Assembly: GCA_037447655.1 (NCBI GenBank)
Contig: JBBHKE010002473.1
Coordinates: forward strand, 62,001 to 126,000
Length of the DNA: 64,000 bases
Direction of reading: 5' to 3'
Source of the DNA: Zygnema cylindricum
Lineage: Eukaryota > Streptophyta > Zygnematophyceae > Zygnematales > Zygnemataceae
Shown: positions 35,101 to 46,329 of the stretch, piece after piece
Layout: each line of letters begins with the position of its first letter
Numbering within the stretch: position 1 is the first letter of the stretch
The notes under the pieces: generated by a model
What the model was told of the DNA's origin: nothing
Database searches by the model: none
What the model saw: only the letters and a program-made list of their open reading frames with translations
Made by a program: the position numbers and the translations under genes

Positions 35101-38100
35101 CGGGTATGTCTTCCCATCAGGAGCCTTTTGTCCGCAATGTTGGTGCGATAAAAATTGAAAAGGAGGAAGCAAATGAAACTAGATGTGAGCAAACTGACAC
35201 ACAAGGAATTACAATGGAAGCTGGTATTTGTTATCAAGATCGTAGAGCGAATAATTGCAAATTAGATGTTAAGAATAGTTCTCATGTTGAAAATCAGAAA
35301 CGCATTGAAGAAAGACATGCCACTGGTAAAGATGACTTCAATTTGAATAACAATAGTCCCACATGTGGTGTTGGGTCTGCTCTCACGACAGTTTTTACCT
35401 CTCCCTCTCCCATACATTTGTCAGTTGCCAACTCTCAACCAGTTTCTATTTTTTCTTCTGACATACAGAAGGATCACCAACTAATGACACCTATCAGGTT
35501 AGTTTCTCATATTCCATGTGAGACGGGTCAAAGTTATCCTGCTAATTCTCCCCTCATTGAACACATAACATTGTTCACTAGTAACGCTCAAGACGCCAAA
35601 CCAAAAATAACTGATGTGTCCCAGACTGTACCAAAACCTTCTTCCATGACTTTGTTGGAAAATGAATTAGGAGTTGGTGGAGAGAAGCAGAAAGTGCAGT
35701 TTACAGGAACAGGCAATGGTGAAGAAAGCCACAGAAGCATGGTCGAAGGAGTTTTGGGCATCCCTGAAAAGCATGTAAATATCAAGAACAATCCAACTGT
35801 TGCCATCAAACCTCTCTTGGTTGTGTCACCGAAGGTTAAGGTCAATGAAGGTTTTGCGGAATCTGAACGAAAAAAGAGTATCAGGGTGATCGGAACGTCC
35901 ACAATGGAAGACAACTTACAGCAGGAAGTGGTTCGTTTGTCAGATTGGAAATGTCAGGATTCATCCTTTTTCACTGACTTCTTAAGAGAAAGAAAATTGG
36001 AAGTTAGTCAACCCAAAGACTACCAGAACTTTGAAGTTAATCCCTTGGAAAACTACCAGAACTCAGAAGCTGTGCAGTTGAAAATTTCAGAAGTTTTAGT
36101 ATCAAGGGGAACAGAAAACCTGAAGGAAGAAGAGAAAGTTCCAGTTACGAATGTGCACATGAACATGCTTGATGGAAGCGATTGTAACTTGGGAGGAAAT
36201 GATGCATCAGAATTAAGTCGAAAGCAAAAGGAAGGGCTAGAAATGAAGGCGGAGACTTCAGGAGAATTTGCAGAAGCTCAGCATGCCGGAATACCAACTA
36301 GCACAAAACTACCAGACGTGAGCCAAATGCATTTTGAGGTCAGAAATGTGGTTGATGATAAGCTCGGAGAAGGGTTTGAAAGTGAGCATTTGGACGTTTG
36401 TGAACAGAGTACTCTTTTTATGGAGCGCACTGTTGGTATAAATAGGCCGATTGGGAACCCTGAAATTTTAAAGGATGAAGATGCTATAGAAGACGTAGAT
36501 ATGGATACAGGTGATGACTCAGAGGATCCAGACATGATGGAGGGAGAAGAGAAAAAAAAAGAGACGGCCATGTTTTCAGCCAATAGCGAGAAACAAGATA
36601 ACAAATTTCAGGACATGTTGGAGGAAGAAGAGAAGGGAACAGCCATGGTTTCAGAAAACAAGGAGGAAGTCAAAGAAAATCAGGATATGTTAGAGGAAGT
36701 GGAGAAAGAAACAGGTATGGTTTCAGAAAGGTGGGAGAAAGTAGGCAAAGTAAATCAGGACATGTTGGATGAAGAAGAAGAAGGGACATCCATGGTTTCA
36801 GAAAGTAGGGAGGAAGAAGGCAAAGAAAATCAAGCCATGTTTGAGGTTAAAGCAGAGGAGACAGCCATGGTTTCAGAAAGCGGGCCTAAACAAAGAGAGG
36901 GATCGGAGAGGAGAGACAGTGGTAATGTATACGAGGGGGAAGATGATATAGACATTGGAGGTAGGTGTGCAGTTTTGAAGGAGAAAGTGTGTCAAAATGG
37001 TAAAGATTCTATTCCTACAGAAATAGGGGAGGAGGTAGGTGTAGGGGAAAGACGAGATGAATCTATGGTTTGTAGAAAAGAGGTCAATGACACAGATATT
37101 ATGGCGTCCAAAAGTAACGTTAATATAAAAGAGGAATATACTAAAAATTTTGAGGAACTAATGTATCCTGGAACTCAATATGTGGATATTATGTTAACAG
37201 GAGGAGAGGAGTGAGGACCTAGGAGAGAGACAACCTTGGAGGATGCAGAGAGACAAGAGAAAGAGGGCAAGAGGGAGATGGAGAGGGCAGGGCGAGGGAA
37301 GGAAGGAGAGGACAGTGGATCTATGTACCAGGAAGGGAGATTGGATTGCAAGAAAAGGGGAAGAGGGAAAAAATGCATGGGAAATCACGTCGACCATTGT
37401 CTAGGGTGAGTAAGGGTTTGGAACTTATTACGTAGAAATTACAGTCCAAACAACAGGTTTTCTTATAGGCTTTTTACTTGTCCAATTGCTTGTCCTATTA
37501 CCGTTCACCTTTTACCTGATATGTGGCACACTGTTCAGCGTAACCTGGGTGATTTTTATCGGCAGTTATCTGCTAGTTTGCAATGTCAACCCCAAACCAT
37601 TTCATGTGTGTTGTTTTCATGATGCTGTGTGGTCGGCAATCTCTTTTCTTGTGTTCAGTTTGCCAAAAAAACCACATGATGTCTTGCTGTTATTGTAACC
37701 TTTGGTAACGATACACGGCGTGTAAAATAGACTTGTCCTAAAAGTAGCACTGTCGACAGTAATCTTTGTTGTGTCTATGCGTAAATATGTCCACTGTGTC
37801 TCTGTTACTGTGTGACAACCATGTGTTATTGATGAGAGAAGTGTGGCTTGTTGTTTCAGGCTCATAAGCTTCCTCCTCTACCATCCCCCATTGTACCCTT
37901 GGATGAGAAGCAAAAATCCCTTCAATCTTTTGGAATTAAGACATCCAGAAGTGGTGAGAAAGATTATGGGGTAGGAGAATCAAATGTGTGCCATTTTTTT
38001 ATCCATTCATATCCAAGTTTGGAATTCTACCTATGCATTTAAATTTTCCTACATCTTCTAGTGTTCGATGCCAGCCACTTTTTTGGGTTATTTTTTGATT

Positions 38101-41100
38101 TCTTCACATTTGATTTTTCATTTGGGGTCCAGGACGGCCCCTCATACCCGTATTAGCATTCTGGCGAAATCAGCAAGTGGTATCAGATAAGGTGAGCAAG
38201 TTTCTATGGGAATATATTTATATTTCTCAATGTTTATCCACACCTATTTTCTCAAACCAAGTTCTTTGCACACTCTACTGCTGAACGTATCTGGACAAGT
38301 TGAAATAAGTCTAGGCCACACTTATATATGTGTGGACATCCCTAGGAATTAGTCATCCACATCCAGTCAGCCACAGTTGCGTACTAATTTATAATCTATA
38401 CTATTTCCAATCATTCATATTATTCCATTTTCCATGATTCCTACTCGATTTTATTTCCTGTTTCACAAGGTCGTATGCTCATTGGGCTCAGTCGAGCTCT
38501 CATTGGTCCTGAGGTAGCCAAGCATATGATGATTGAATCTTCGGTGGCCTATGCTTGACCACCTGTGAATAATGATTTTGTTTTTTTAGCGTTCATTGTT
38601 GGTCTTGAAACGCCAATAGGTATATAGTATTTTTTTTTCTAAGAAACTGTTCATTGGAAATTGAACAGAGGACCACAGATGTGTTTCTATGATGTGACAT
38701 AAAATTGTTGACTCGCGACTTTCCATGGATGATTTTCAAACACAGTGTGCTCCACTGTAAGCATATGCATCACTATTTGCTAGTGTTGTATATTGTAGTC
38801 CCTTTACTGATTACTGATTTGTAGATGGTCCACCGTTAATCGATATATTGATTGACATATTGGTTATCGTGCGGATCGGCGATTTATTGTGATATTGCTT
38901 AAAGAAGGATATATTTTAAAATTTGATGTGAATTTTGTAATTTTTTTCGGTGGAGATGGCTTCGTGCCGCTCCGGAGGTTGCAGTTCTGCCAAGGGGCAG
39001 ATGGTTATGTGACGGGCCCGATTTTTGTCAGAGCCCAAATTAGTAGGATATTTTTTTGCAATTTGTGCAAACGATGAAATGATTTCGGTATGTACTCGTA
39101 ACATGAACAATAGATCGCAGCAGTACAGTAGTGAACTATTCTGTAATGTGTCTGTTACAGTATTAACAAGACAAGTTAATTTAAATTATACGGGTATAGG
39201 GTAAATCTACATAATGTAGTCAGCTAACGATGATATCGGATACCTGGGCCGTTTGATAATCAGTCCTATCGGTTATTGGTCATCAGCTATGTCCAACCAC
39301 TGATATACAAGGCTACTACTTACACATCCAGTTCTCTTTAATGTACGTCGATGTTAAGTGTGGTCCGTAGTAATTTAGTAACACCTAGGGTGATCCACAC
39401 TTTTGGATTCTTATGGTTTACTAAGTGGGTGGACCAATTCTGCCAAATAGTGTTTGGACGCTTAAAGTTTGATGCCTGAAATAGTTAATGTGGTCCAGAC
39501 TAATTACAGTGGTCGGTGTACTAGATTTTCTGGAATAACTTAGATTTCACCTAATTCGCTGAAAAAGAAAGAAAACTACACAAACAAACAAAAACCCTTA
39601 AACTAGATCCTAAAATGTCTGTGCTTAATTAGCATAAATCACACCAACCTTGCTAAACCTGGTGTAGTAGTTTTGTTGTCCTCTTCGTTTTAATGTACTA
39701 TTTTGTTTCTTAAACCACTTTTTTTTTCACGTTTTCAGGATCGATCCACTATCAGTATTTTTGAGGGAACACCGGAAGCCACTGCAAAAAGTGCTGGTAA
39801 GATCAAATTAGAACAATAGTTATATCTACATCAAACATATTTGTATATATCTAAAATGAAATAAATAGAAAAATTATTCTTGTAAACATATCAAGTGTGA
39901 AAATATAAGTGTGTTTATGTTTCTATAGAAATATACAAGTAGAGCAGTCTATCGATCGCTCAAATCGTGGATGATAGATGACTATTTATTTTTATTTTTT
40001 TTGAAACAAATTGTATTTGAGTTTGTTTTTTTCGTTGACGGGTGTAAATGTTAGTGCACTTGTTTCAGGGTTCGAGAAAGTTCTTTGTTTTTCTTTGCAG
40101 GTGTAAGTTTTGTATTACTAACTAAAAAAAAAAATGCACAAATTGAACTTTGAAAAGTGATGATTATTGAAAGCTGAAAGCTCAAAAGCAAAAATTTGAA
40201 AAATGATAAGTTTAGCAAATTGCTTGAAGAAAAGATTTTAGTTCTTCAATCTCAATTTACAATTTCCATGTCACATTTCTTTTCAATTTTTAGGGAAAAA
40301 CACTTATCTCTCACGTTTCCTAGAGATTTCGGAAGCATTTATATTTTTCAGATTTTTTTTTTGATCAGTTAACTTTTCAAGGAAGTTCTCATGTTCTTCT
40401 GTGTTCTGTTTTTTGTTTTTTGTTTTTATTTTTATTTTTAAATAGAAATGTTCAATTTTCAATCTCGAAGGGATAATAGTTCTGTTCGAGGTACTCCTGA
40501 ACCTCTCCTTAAGAGATTTCAGGAAAAGACAAACGGTAACACAAAAAGTATAAAAAACGAGAGAAAAGGAGAGCAAACGAGAACACAGGATGAGATGAGT
40601 TTGGAAGGTCCAGAAATAGTAAATTGTGAGGAACGAGGTTTTGAGCGGGGGAAGAAAGACCGCGATGGAGGTAGAGGAGAGGGAGCAAAAGAAGGTGAAA
40701 TTACAGGCAATAGAGAATGTGGAAGGGAAGAAGCTGAAATTGTGGGGGAGACAGAAAGTGAAAGGGAAGGAAGTGAAGTTGTACGAGAGAGAGACCAGAC
40801 AGGAAAAGAAAGTGAAATCGAAGTGGAAAAGGAAGGAGAGGACGGAGAAAGGGAGAAGAGTGAGAGAGCGAAGGATGAAATATATACGTCATTAAGGGCA
40901 AACCTTGTGAATCTGGTGAAAGATGATGAGGGCGAGAATAGTGATAAAAGAAGGAAAAGGAAGCGAAAAGAGGTGGAACTTGAGGGGGATAATAATGAGA
41001 ACTTCGTAAAGAGATATGATCAGAAGGTAGATAAGGCTGCTTTGAAGGCGAAAAAGAGAGTGTTTCGAGAGACAGATGACCAAATCGGAGGACAATCAAT

Positions 41101-42427
41101 AGAAGAAGAGTTGGAAGCAGTGAAACGAATCAAAAAGGAAAGCTCAAAACTGGAAAAAGAAAATCTAAAAAAAAAAGGTGAGGGAAATCCTAACAAGAAG
41201 GCGTCGGGGAAAAACAAAAAAGAAGGGAGTCATTCGACAAAAAGAGTGAAAAAAAAGAGTGAAAGAGAAAAGAGAAATAGAGAAAGGCAAAAAGAAATAG
41301 AAATGAGTGAAAGGGAGCGAGGAAGTGAGAGAAGTGAGCTGGGAAGTGGATATATTGAGGGGAGTGGGTGGACAGAAGATGAGGAGGAAGATTTGGATGA
41401 AGCTGTTCATCAAATTAACCCTTTGGCTTCAAATTTCTGGGCTGAAGTTGCTCAAAGAGTAAGTTTTTTAATCCATCGCACAAATTGTACTAATAGTAAG
41501 GACTATGGCTGGTATTATTCTGATATTGGTAATAATATGAATTTAATGAGTCATTTCCGTCCATTTCTTTCACTTTTCACTGTCTTCCATCATTGAGAAT
41601 GTAGAGGGACTTCGAAAGAAGTAAAGTTCATCCTTACTGTATTTACCGTGGGTTTTTGTTGGCATTTTTTTTTCGAACAATAATGCCAAAATTCACATCT
41701 ATTCGATGTGTACTCTTTTGCTGAGGTCAAGTGTTTCAATCCCATATTAAGTTCATGTTTTTTAATAGACAGACTTCTCAATTTTGTCTTAAAAACAGAC
41801 TTGATTCAGAAAATAATGTCCTTTCAAATTTTATGATGCAGCCGAGTAGTATGCTCTTACCGTCAGTATTTCTTATGTCAAATCCATTTTGTGAAGTCTT
41901 ACCACTAAAAACATTTTGGGAATGAGGTGTTTCTGCAGATTCCTGGCAAATCTGCAAGTGATTGTTTTAACAAATTTCATTCTTCACATACTACTCCAAA
42001 ACGTTCTTGTCCTCCCGGATTTGGAGAGTTGACACCTGCCTTTCCTACAAGGCCTATACGAACCTTTTTTTCAGCAGGTTGTGGCAATTCAAAACCCCAG
42101 ATAGATGCAAAAAAAACAGTGATAGATAAGGTGAGTATGCATGAAAATCTAAAGGATCAAAGAGAAATGGCATTTTCTGTTTTTGATTTTGAAAGTATAC
42201 CTAGAATTGATTCAACCAATATGAACTTTAGTACTGCGTTTAGCAAGGGAGGAGAGAGGATGTCTGGAAAAAGGAATAGTTGTAGGATCGATGAATGTGA
42301 TGTTGTTAAGAACGGGAATTTGACTGTGAGAGAAGAAAAAGCGGACATGATTTTACGAAAAAGGTGTGCTGCTGAAATGGAAAGAAGGAAAAACAAGGGG
42401 AGCAGAAGATTTGAGGATATTGAGTAG
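32125..42427 (+). CDS. KNL2: KNL2/M18BP1-like centromere protein (CENP-C motif plus SANT/Myb), eight exons
   Basis: Exon model: 32125-32585, 33433-33608, 33919-37034, 37860-37953, 38133-38191, 39739-39796, 40446-41458, 41939-42427 (1821 residues). All introns are GT-AG and every junction keeps frame. The exon 3 end is the weak point: GTAGGT at 37035 is the donor that fits exon 4's phase, although the frame stays open to a TGA at 37212. Exon 3 is mostly disordered, with acidic repeats near its end (about 36480-36890). Exons 4-5 join to S-R-S-G-R-P-L-I-P-x-L-x-F-W-R-N-Q (about residues 1280-1297), the CENP-C-like motif of plant KNL2. Exon 7 is Lys/Glu/Arg-rich and ends in W-T-E-D-E-E-E-D-L; exon 8 starts I-P-G-K-S-A-S-D-C-F, completing a SANT/Myb domain (about 1629-1676). 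In the known family, these parts help place CENP-A/CENH3 at centromeres. I see no SANTA domain, normally N-terminal, so it is lost, too diverged or in an unseen exon. Start: the first ATG in good context; an upstream TTG is in frame. Confidence 0.75.
37922..38191 (+). other. KNL2: CENP-C-like motif split across an intron
   Basis: Exon 4 ends at 37953 in T-S-R-S plus one base. Exon 5 (38133-38191) supplies G-R-P-L-I-P and F-W-R-N-Q. The central Arg and the Trp are the residues that in CENP-C motifs contact the nucleosome acidic patch and the histone tail. Confidence 0.7.
41366..41980 (+). other. KNL2: SANT/Myb domain split across an intron
   Basis: The first helix starts at the Trp codon 41369. 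The F-W pair is just before the GTAAGT donor at 41459. The third helix (S-D-C-F-N-K-F) is in exon 8 from 41939. The three aromatic positions of the SANT hydrophobic core are present. Confidence 0.82.
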
Positions 42428-42954
42428 GAACACTGGTGGTGAGAACACTTATTTTACCGTGATGAAGGAAATCATTTGTTTGTAGAATGACTTAAAATAG
42501 ACAATGACATATTAGAGTATGAGTAAGTGAAAGAGGAAAACGAGGAAGAAAGAGGGCTATGCATAGGAGGAAGAGAACTAATCGTTGACATTACTGTTTT
42601 TGTAGCAACCGTTTGTTGTCGAATACTTTTCTTTTTTTCTTTTTAGGGATCTCACAAAGAGGTGATATTCAACAAAAAGTGTCTTCTTTTCGTTCTCTAA
42701 TATGTCATTGTATGTACAGCAGAACAGCATATAGTATTTTCCCTGCTTTTCTTTCTGGGGGAAGCTCGCAAACAGTGTGGTCATATTCTACTGGTAGTCT
42801 GTTTTAGTTGTTCTCAAACATGTCGAGTAGAACAACATAGTATGTTTTTTTGAAGTAGACCTTAGAAAATAACGGTGGTAAATTTTTGCTGAGTGAAAAT
42901 GTAGATATGGATGGAGGACTTGATGTTGATGAAAGAGAAAAATGTGTTCTGTCA
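42428..42954. other. Probable 3' UTR and intergenic sequence
   Basis: Sequence downstream of the KNL2-like stop, without a further frame of note. Confidence 0.4.
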
Positions 42955-43245
42955 GATTTCTTGTTAGAGTGTCAGAGAATAAATTAGTTGCTTTGCGAGT
43001 AAACTTCTTTAATACTGTAAGAGATTGAATTTCTTTGCCACTACCATTTGTATACGACTGTAAGAGAATGTATGTTGCTTTTCGACTATTTTCTTCTTAA
43101 GACTGAGAATGGATGAGTTCCTTTGCGACTAGGTTTTGTTTAAGACTGTCTGAGAATGAACATGTTTCTTTGCGAATATTTCTTGTTTAATACAACTGGT
43201 GAGCGAACGAGTTTCTTTGCAAATTCTGTCACAGAATGATTTTCA
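42955..43245. repeat. Degenerate tandem repeats of about 60 bp
   Basis: About five copies share gtaagagaatg or ctgagaatg, then ttgctttgcgac/tttctttgcgaa and a tttaagactg- or tttaatac-like end. Divergence is high, so the array is old. Confidence 0.7.
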
Positions 43246-43499
43246 CAATGTTGACCAGCTTGCGTACACTGGGAAGGTACAAGCAGCCTCTTGGAAAAGG
43301 TCCTTGAAAGTTAAACCTAAAAGAGTTTATGTGGATCCCTTTTCACATTACTTTTCTTGTCAAGGTTCCATCGAAAACATTTAGTTGCGGAAGTGTTCAA
43401 TATTGGACTAAAACAAGATGAAAATAAAGAAAATGAAAACCTAGAATTGCAACTAAGGAAAGGAAAATAGCAAGGAGAAAATATTAACGTTTGTAAAGT

Positions 43500-43965
43500 A
43501 GAAAGAAAAAGACTCATAAAGAAAGCACGACGCTAAGCCGCCTGAGTGTATAAAGTTAAAAAAAAACGAGTACTAAAACAAAACTGAAAAACCGGACCCC
43601 ATCGGGAGCAAACTAAAAGGAAAAACGGTGCAAAAGAAATTGACGCACAAACAAGGGCCAACCAACATTGATAGGACAACACGCACAAAAACAACAACAA
43701 AATGGCAAAAACAAAACAAAAACTACATAAACAACCCTAAAAATAGCTAAAAAACTACTAAAAGCAACCCCTTCACCCCCCATGCTTGGCAGACTACGAG
43801 GAGTTCAGGAAAATGTAAAACGATCCATAACAGCAATAGCTAGAGGAGAATAGATTCTCACAGTCACTATAAAGCCAAAGACAAACGATGACAAAAAAAA
43901 GAAGGAAAGAAACAAGTGGGAGAGCTCCCAGAGTCCCTTCTCTAAAAAGAACGCCGACCAAAAGT
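43500..43965. repeat. Dispersed repeat, copy 1 of a pair
   Basis: Shared with 44620-44945: aaaactgaaaaacc/cgac, an A-rich body, gcacgaggagggagttc versus tacgaggagttcagg, and aatccataac[ac]. Divergence is strong. It may be the 3' end of an old retroelement; no coding is left. Confidence 0.5.
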
Positions 43966-44619
43966 AAAACCGAACTCATCTAAGCAACTCCCAAACAGCC
44001 AAACCTCCCAACCGCCATCAAAATACTTTTACCCATAGCATGATGGTGAGCACCATTACGCTACTTGACAGAACCAGCCCCCCACTCTAACAAGTCGAGC
44101 CGTCTTATCAACGACTAAACGAGACAAAGTTCGCCAAAAATATGTCACCGACAAAACGAGACGCTCAGCGTCTAGCGAAAGAACAACAATCTGCAGCCAA
44201 GGAATAACATGTGAAACCTACCGACAAACAGGATACCAAATAGTATCAGAAATAGTGACGTGCATTTGGAATAAGTCTCCCCCGTAAGCATTGAAGCAGG
44301 TGGACGCCATCGGGCTCAAAGGCGCAGTCGCACGAGCAAACTAGAGAGCAGAGTAAAGGTGGATTAGGGAGGCGAAGCCTCAATCTTGGGGCGGTGGTGG
44401 TTAGGGCACGTGTGACCCGTAGAGTGGAATGATAGGTGTAGCCAATAACCTAGCTCAATCGACAAGAGTAATGTTTGTTGTTTATACGTGATGCGCAACA
44501 TGTTTGCGTTGGCGCAACATGATCAATGTCAGTTGACTTGGTTGGGTCTATCTAGGAAAAGATAAAATTTTCAAAAGCAATTATATTGAATGTGATTAAA
44601 AGAAAAAAACTAGTATCTC

Positions 44620-44945
44620 GACTTTAGAAAGTACGATGGTAAACCATCTGAGTACATGGGAACAAAAAGGGGCGGCAATGCAAAAACTGAAAAACGACAT
44701 ATAGAGGGAAGCAAGCAAAAAGGATAAGCAAGGCAAAAGCAACGAACACAAAAAAAGGACGGGTAAAACAAAGACACCTAAAAAAGGTACAACCACCGAA
44801 GGAAAGACCCAACGGAGTGCCTAACCTAACCAAAACCCAACATAACTAAAGATCTACAAAAGGCAACCTCATAAGTCCTAAAAGACTTGGGGAGCACGAG
44901 GAGGGAGTTCTATAAAACAGTGACAATCCATAACACCAATAGACG
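44620..44945. repeat. Dispersed repeat, copy 2 of a pair
   Basis: This is the diverged partner of 43500-43965 in the same orientation. It is A-rich with the same ordered landmarks. Confidence 0.5.
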
Positions 44946-45411
44946 ATCAATCGTGTCAAGCTCGTATGCGTTTTCGGCACACCTTTATTTACCCATGGTT
45001 TTTCGGGCCTCTCTCTACCCCGTCCGGTCATCAGAGTACAAGGTGTTGTTTTAAAACCACCGTGCAGGTGGAGGAGCAGCAGTAGTAGTAGAAGTAGACA
45101 TGATACACTCTCAGAAGCTATCAAGAATCCTACCAAACAGTTGTTTACAAGTGCTCACCAAATCTTATACGCATCCAAACTTCACAAAGCTCCATCAAAG
45201 TATAGAGCAGCATAAACACTAACAACTCCCAAAGTTTGAGTACAATTGACCTGACAACACTCAAGATATAATACTCAGAAGTTTCCCAAAAACTGTTTGC
45301 AGTTTTACTACTTGGAAGTCTGGATACATCATGTGTTCTGATTCCTAAGTCTTATATTAGTGTTTTACTGGCAATACTAGTGTACCTGAGAGGTATGTCA
45401 AAATGCCAAGC

Positions 45412-45500
45412 TAATACTAAGCTACCACTGAGCTACCAGTGAGCTACCATTGAGCTACCACTAAGCTTCCATTAAGCTACCACTAAGATACCCACTAAGT
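45412..45500. repeat. 12-bp tandem repeat (gagctaccactg)
   Basis: About seven units of a 12-mer such as agctaccactga or agctaccattga lie in tandem, with a few substitutions. Confidence 0.9.
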
Positions 45501-45594
45501 TGAGGTCCGTTGACTTGATTCGTATCAATTGCAGTTGCGTTGTCCGTACCGAATCATATCCAAAGTGACCTCAGGTGCGTTGTCCTGTATGTGT

Positions 45595-45692
45595 CGCAGC
45601 TTTGCTGCTGCGCTGCTCTGTCTGCATAGGTGCTGCGCTGTTGCATTGCTCTGCTGTTGTGCTGCTGCGCTGCTCTGTCTGCTAAGACTAAA
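45595..45692. repeat. CTG/GCTGCGCTGCTCTGTCTGC repeat
   Basis: A GC-rich low-complexity patch in which gctgctgcgctgctctgtc occurs twice, 55 to 60 bases apart, in otherwise AT-rich DNA. Confidence 0.85.
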
Positions 45693-45714
45693 AGCTTTTT
45701 AAAAAACAACAAAA

Positions 45715-46015
45715 TCCAACGTCTATTTTCGAAAATGTCCGTACATTTTCAAAAAAGTAACATACATCTTTCGTGTTTTTTTTGTTCAGTTTAATGGACA
45801 GAAAATACCAATAACTTCCACGTGTGTTTTCGTTAAATTCTATACATCATCATAAAAAACTGTACAAGTTACGGTAAATGCTGTACCTTTTACATAGATT
45901 CTCTGTTCAGTTTACAAGACAAAAAGTACATCGCTTTTTTTTCCGATTTATTTAAAAGTCACGAATTATACGTTTTAATCGGAAAAAAAGAAAAAATCGC
46001 GCGATTTGAACAACT
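45715..46015 (-). repeat. Family Y end, truncated copy (right-end orientation)
   Basis: Blocks shared in order with 31420-31725: gtccgtacattttc, the gttcagttta-tggacagaaaat segment, and cacgaattatacgttttaatcg, ending aaaaatcgcgcgatttgaacaact. Only the outer 300 bases of the end are present. Confidence 0.8.
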
Positions 46016-46329
46016 ATGATCCATTCATATCTCCAAATTACATTTTGTGATTATTAATACTCTAAACATTGCATCGCGTATGCACAAAACGTCGCGTACG
46101 CACGAAACTAAGTTTTAAAAACAACACTTTCGTGACCAGAATCAGCCAGTGCCAAGTAGACAGCACAGCAACGTGAGGAAAGTTACGCAAAGAGCGCAAT
46201 AAAAAACGAGCAAAACGCTGAAGTGGACAAATACGCTATCAGAGTGAAGCAACGCAGTTACTACGCAATGACGCAAATTAAGTTGTTACCAAACGTGAGC
46301 GAGAGTCCTCGAAACAACGGGGGGAGCGA

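Noticed and set aside
37175-37397. Minus-strand Pro/Ser-rich frames after KNL2-like exon 3
   Set aside because: They are complements of a purine-rich stretch and have no supporting features.
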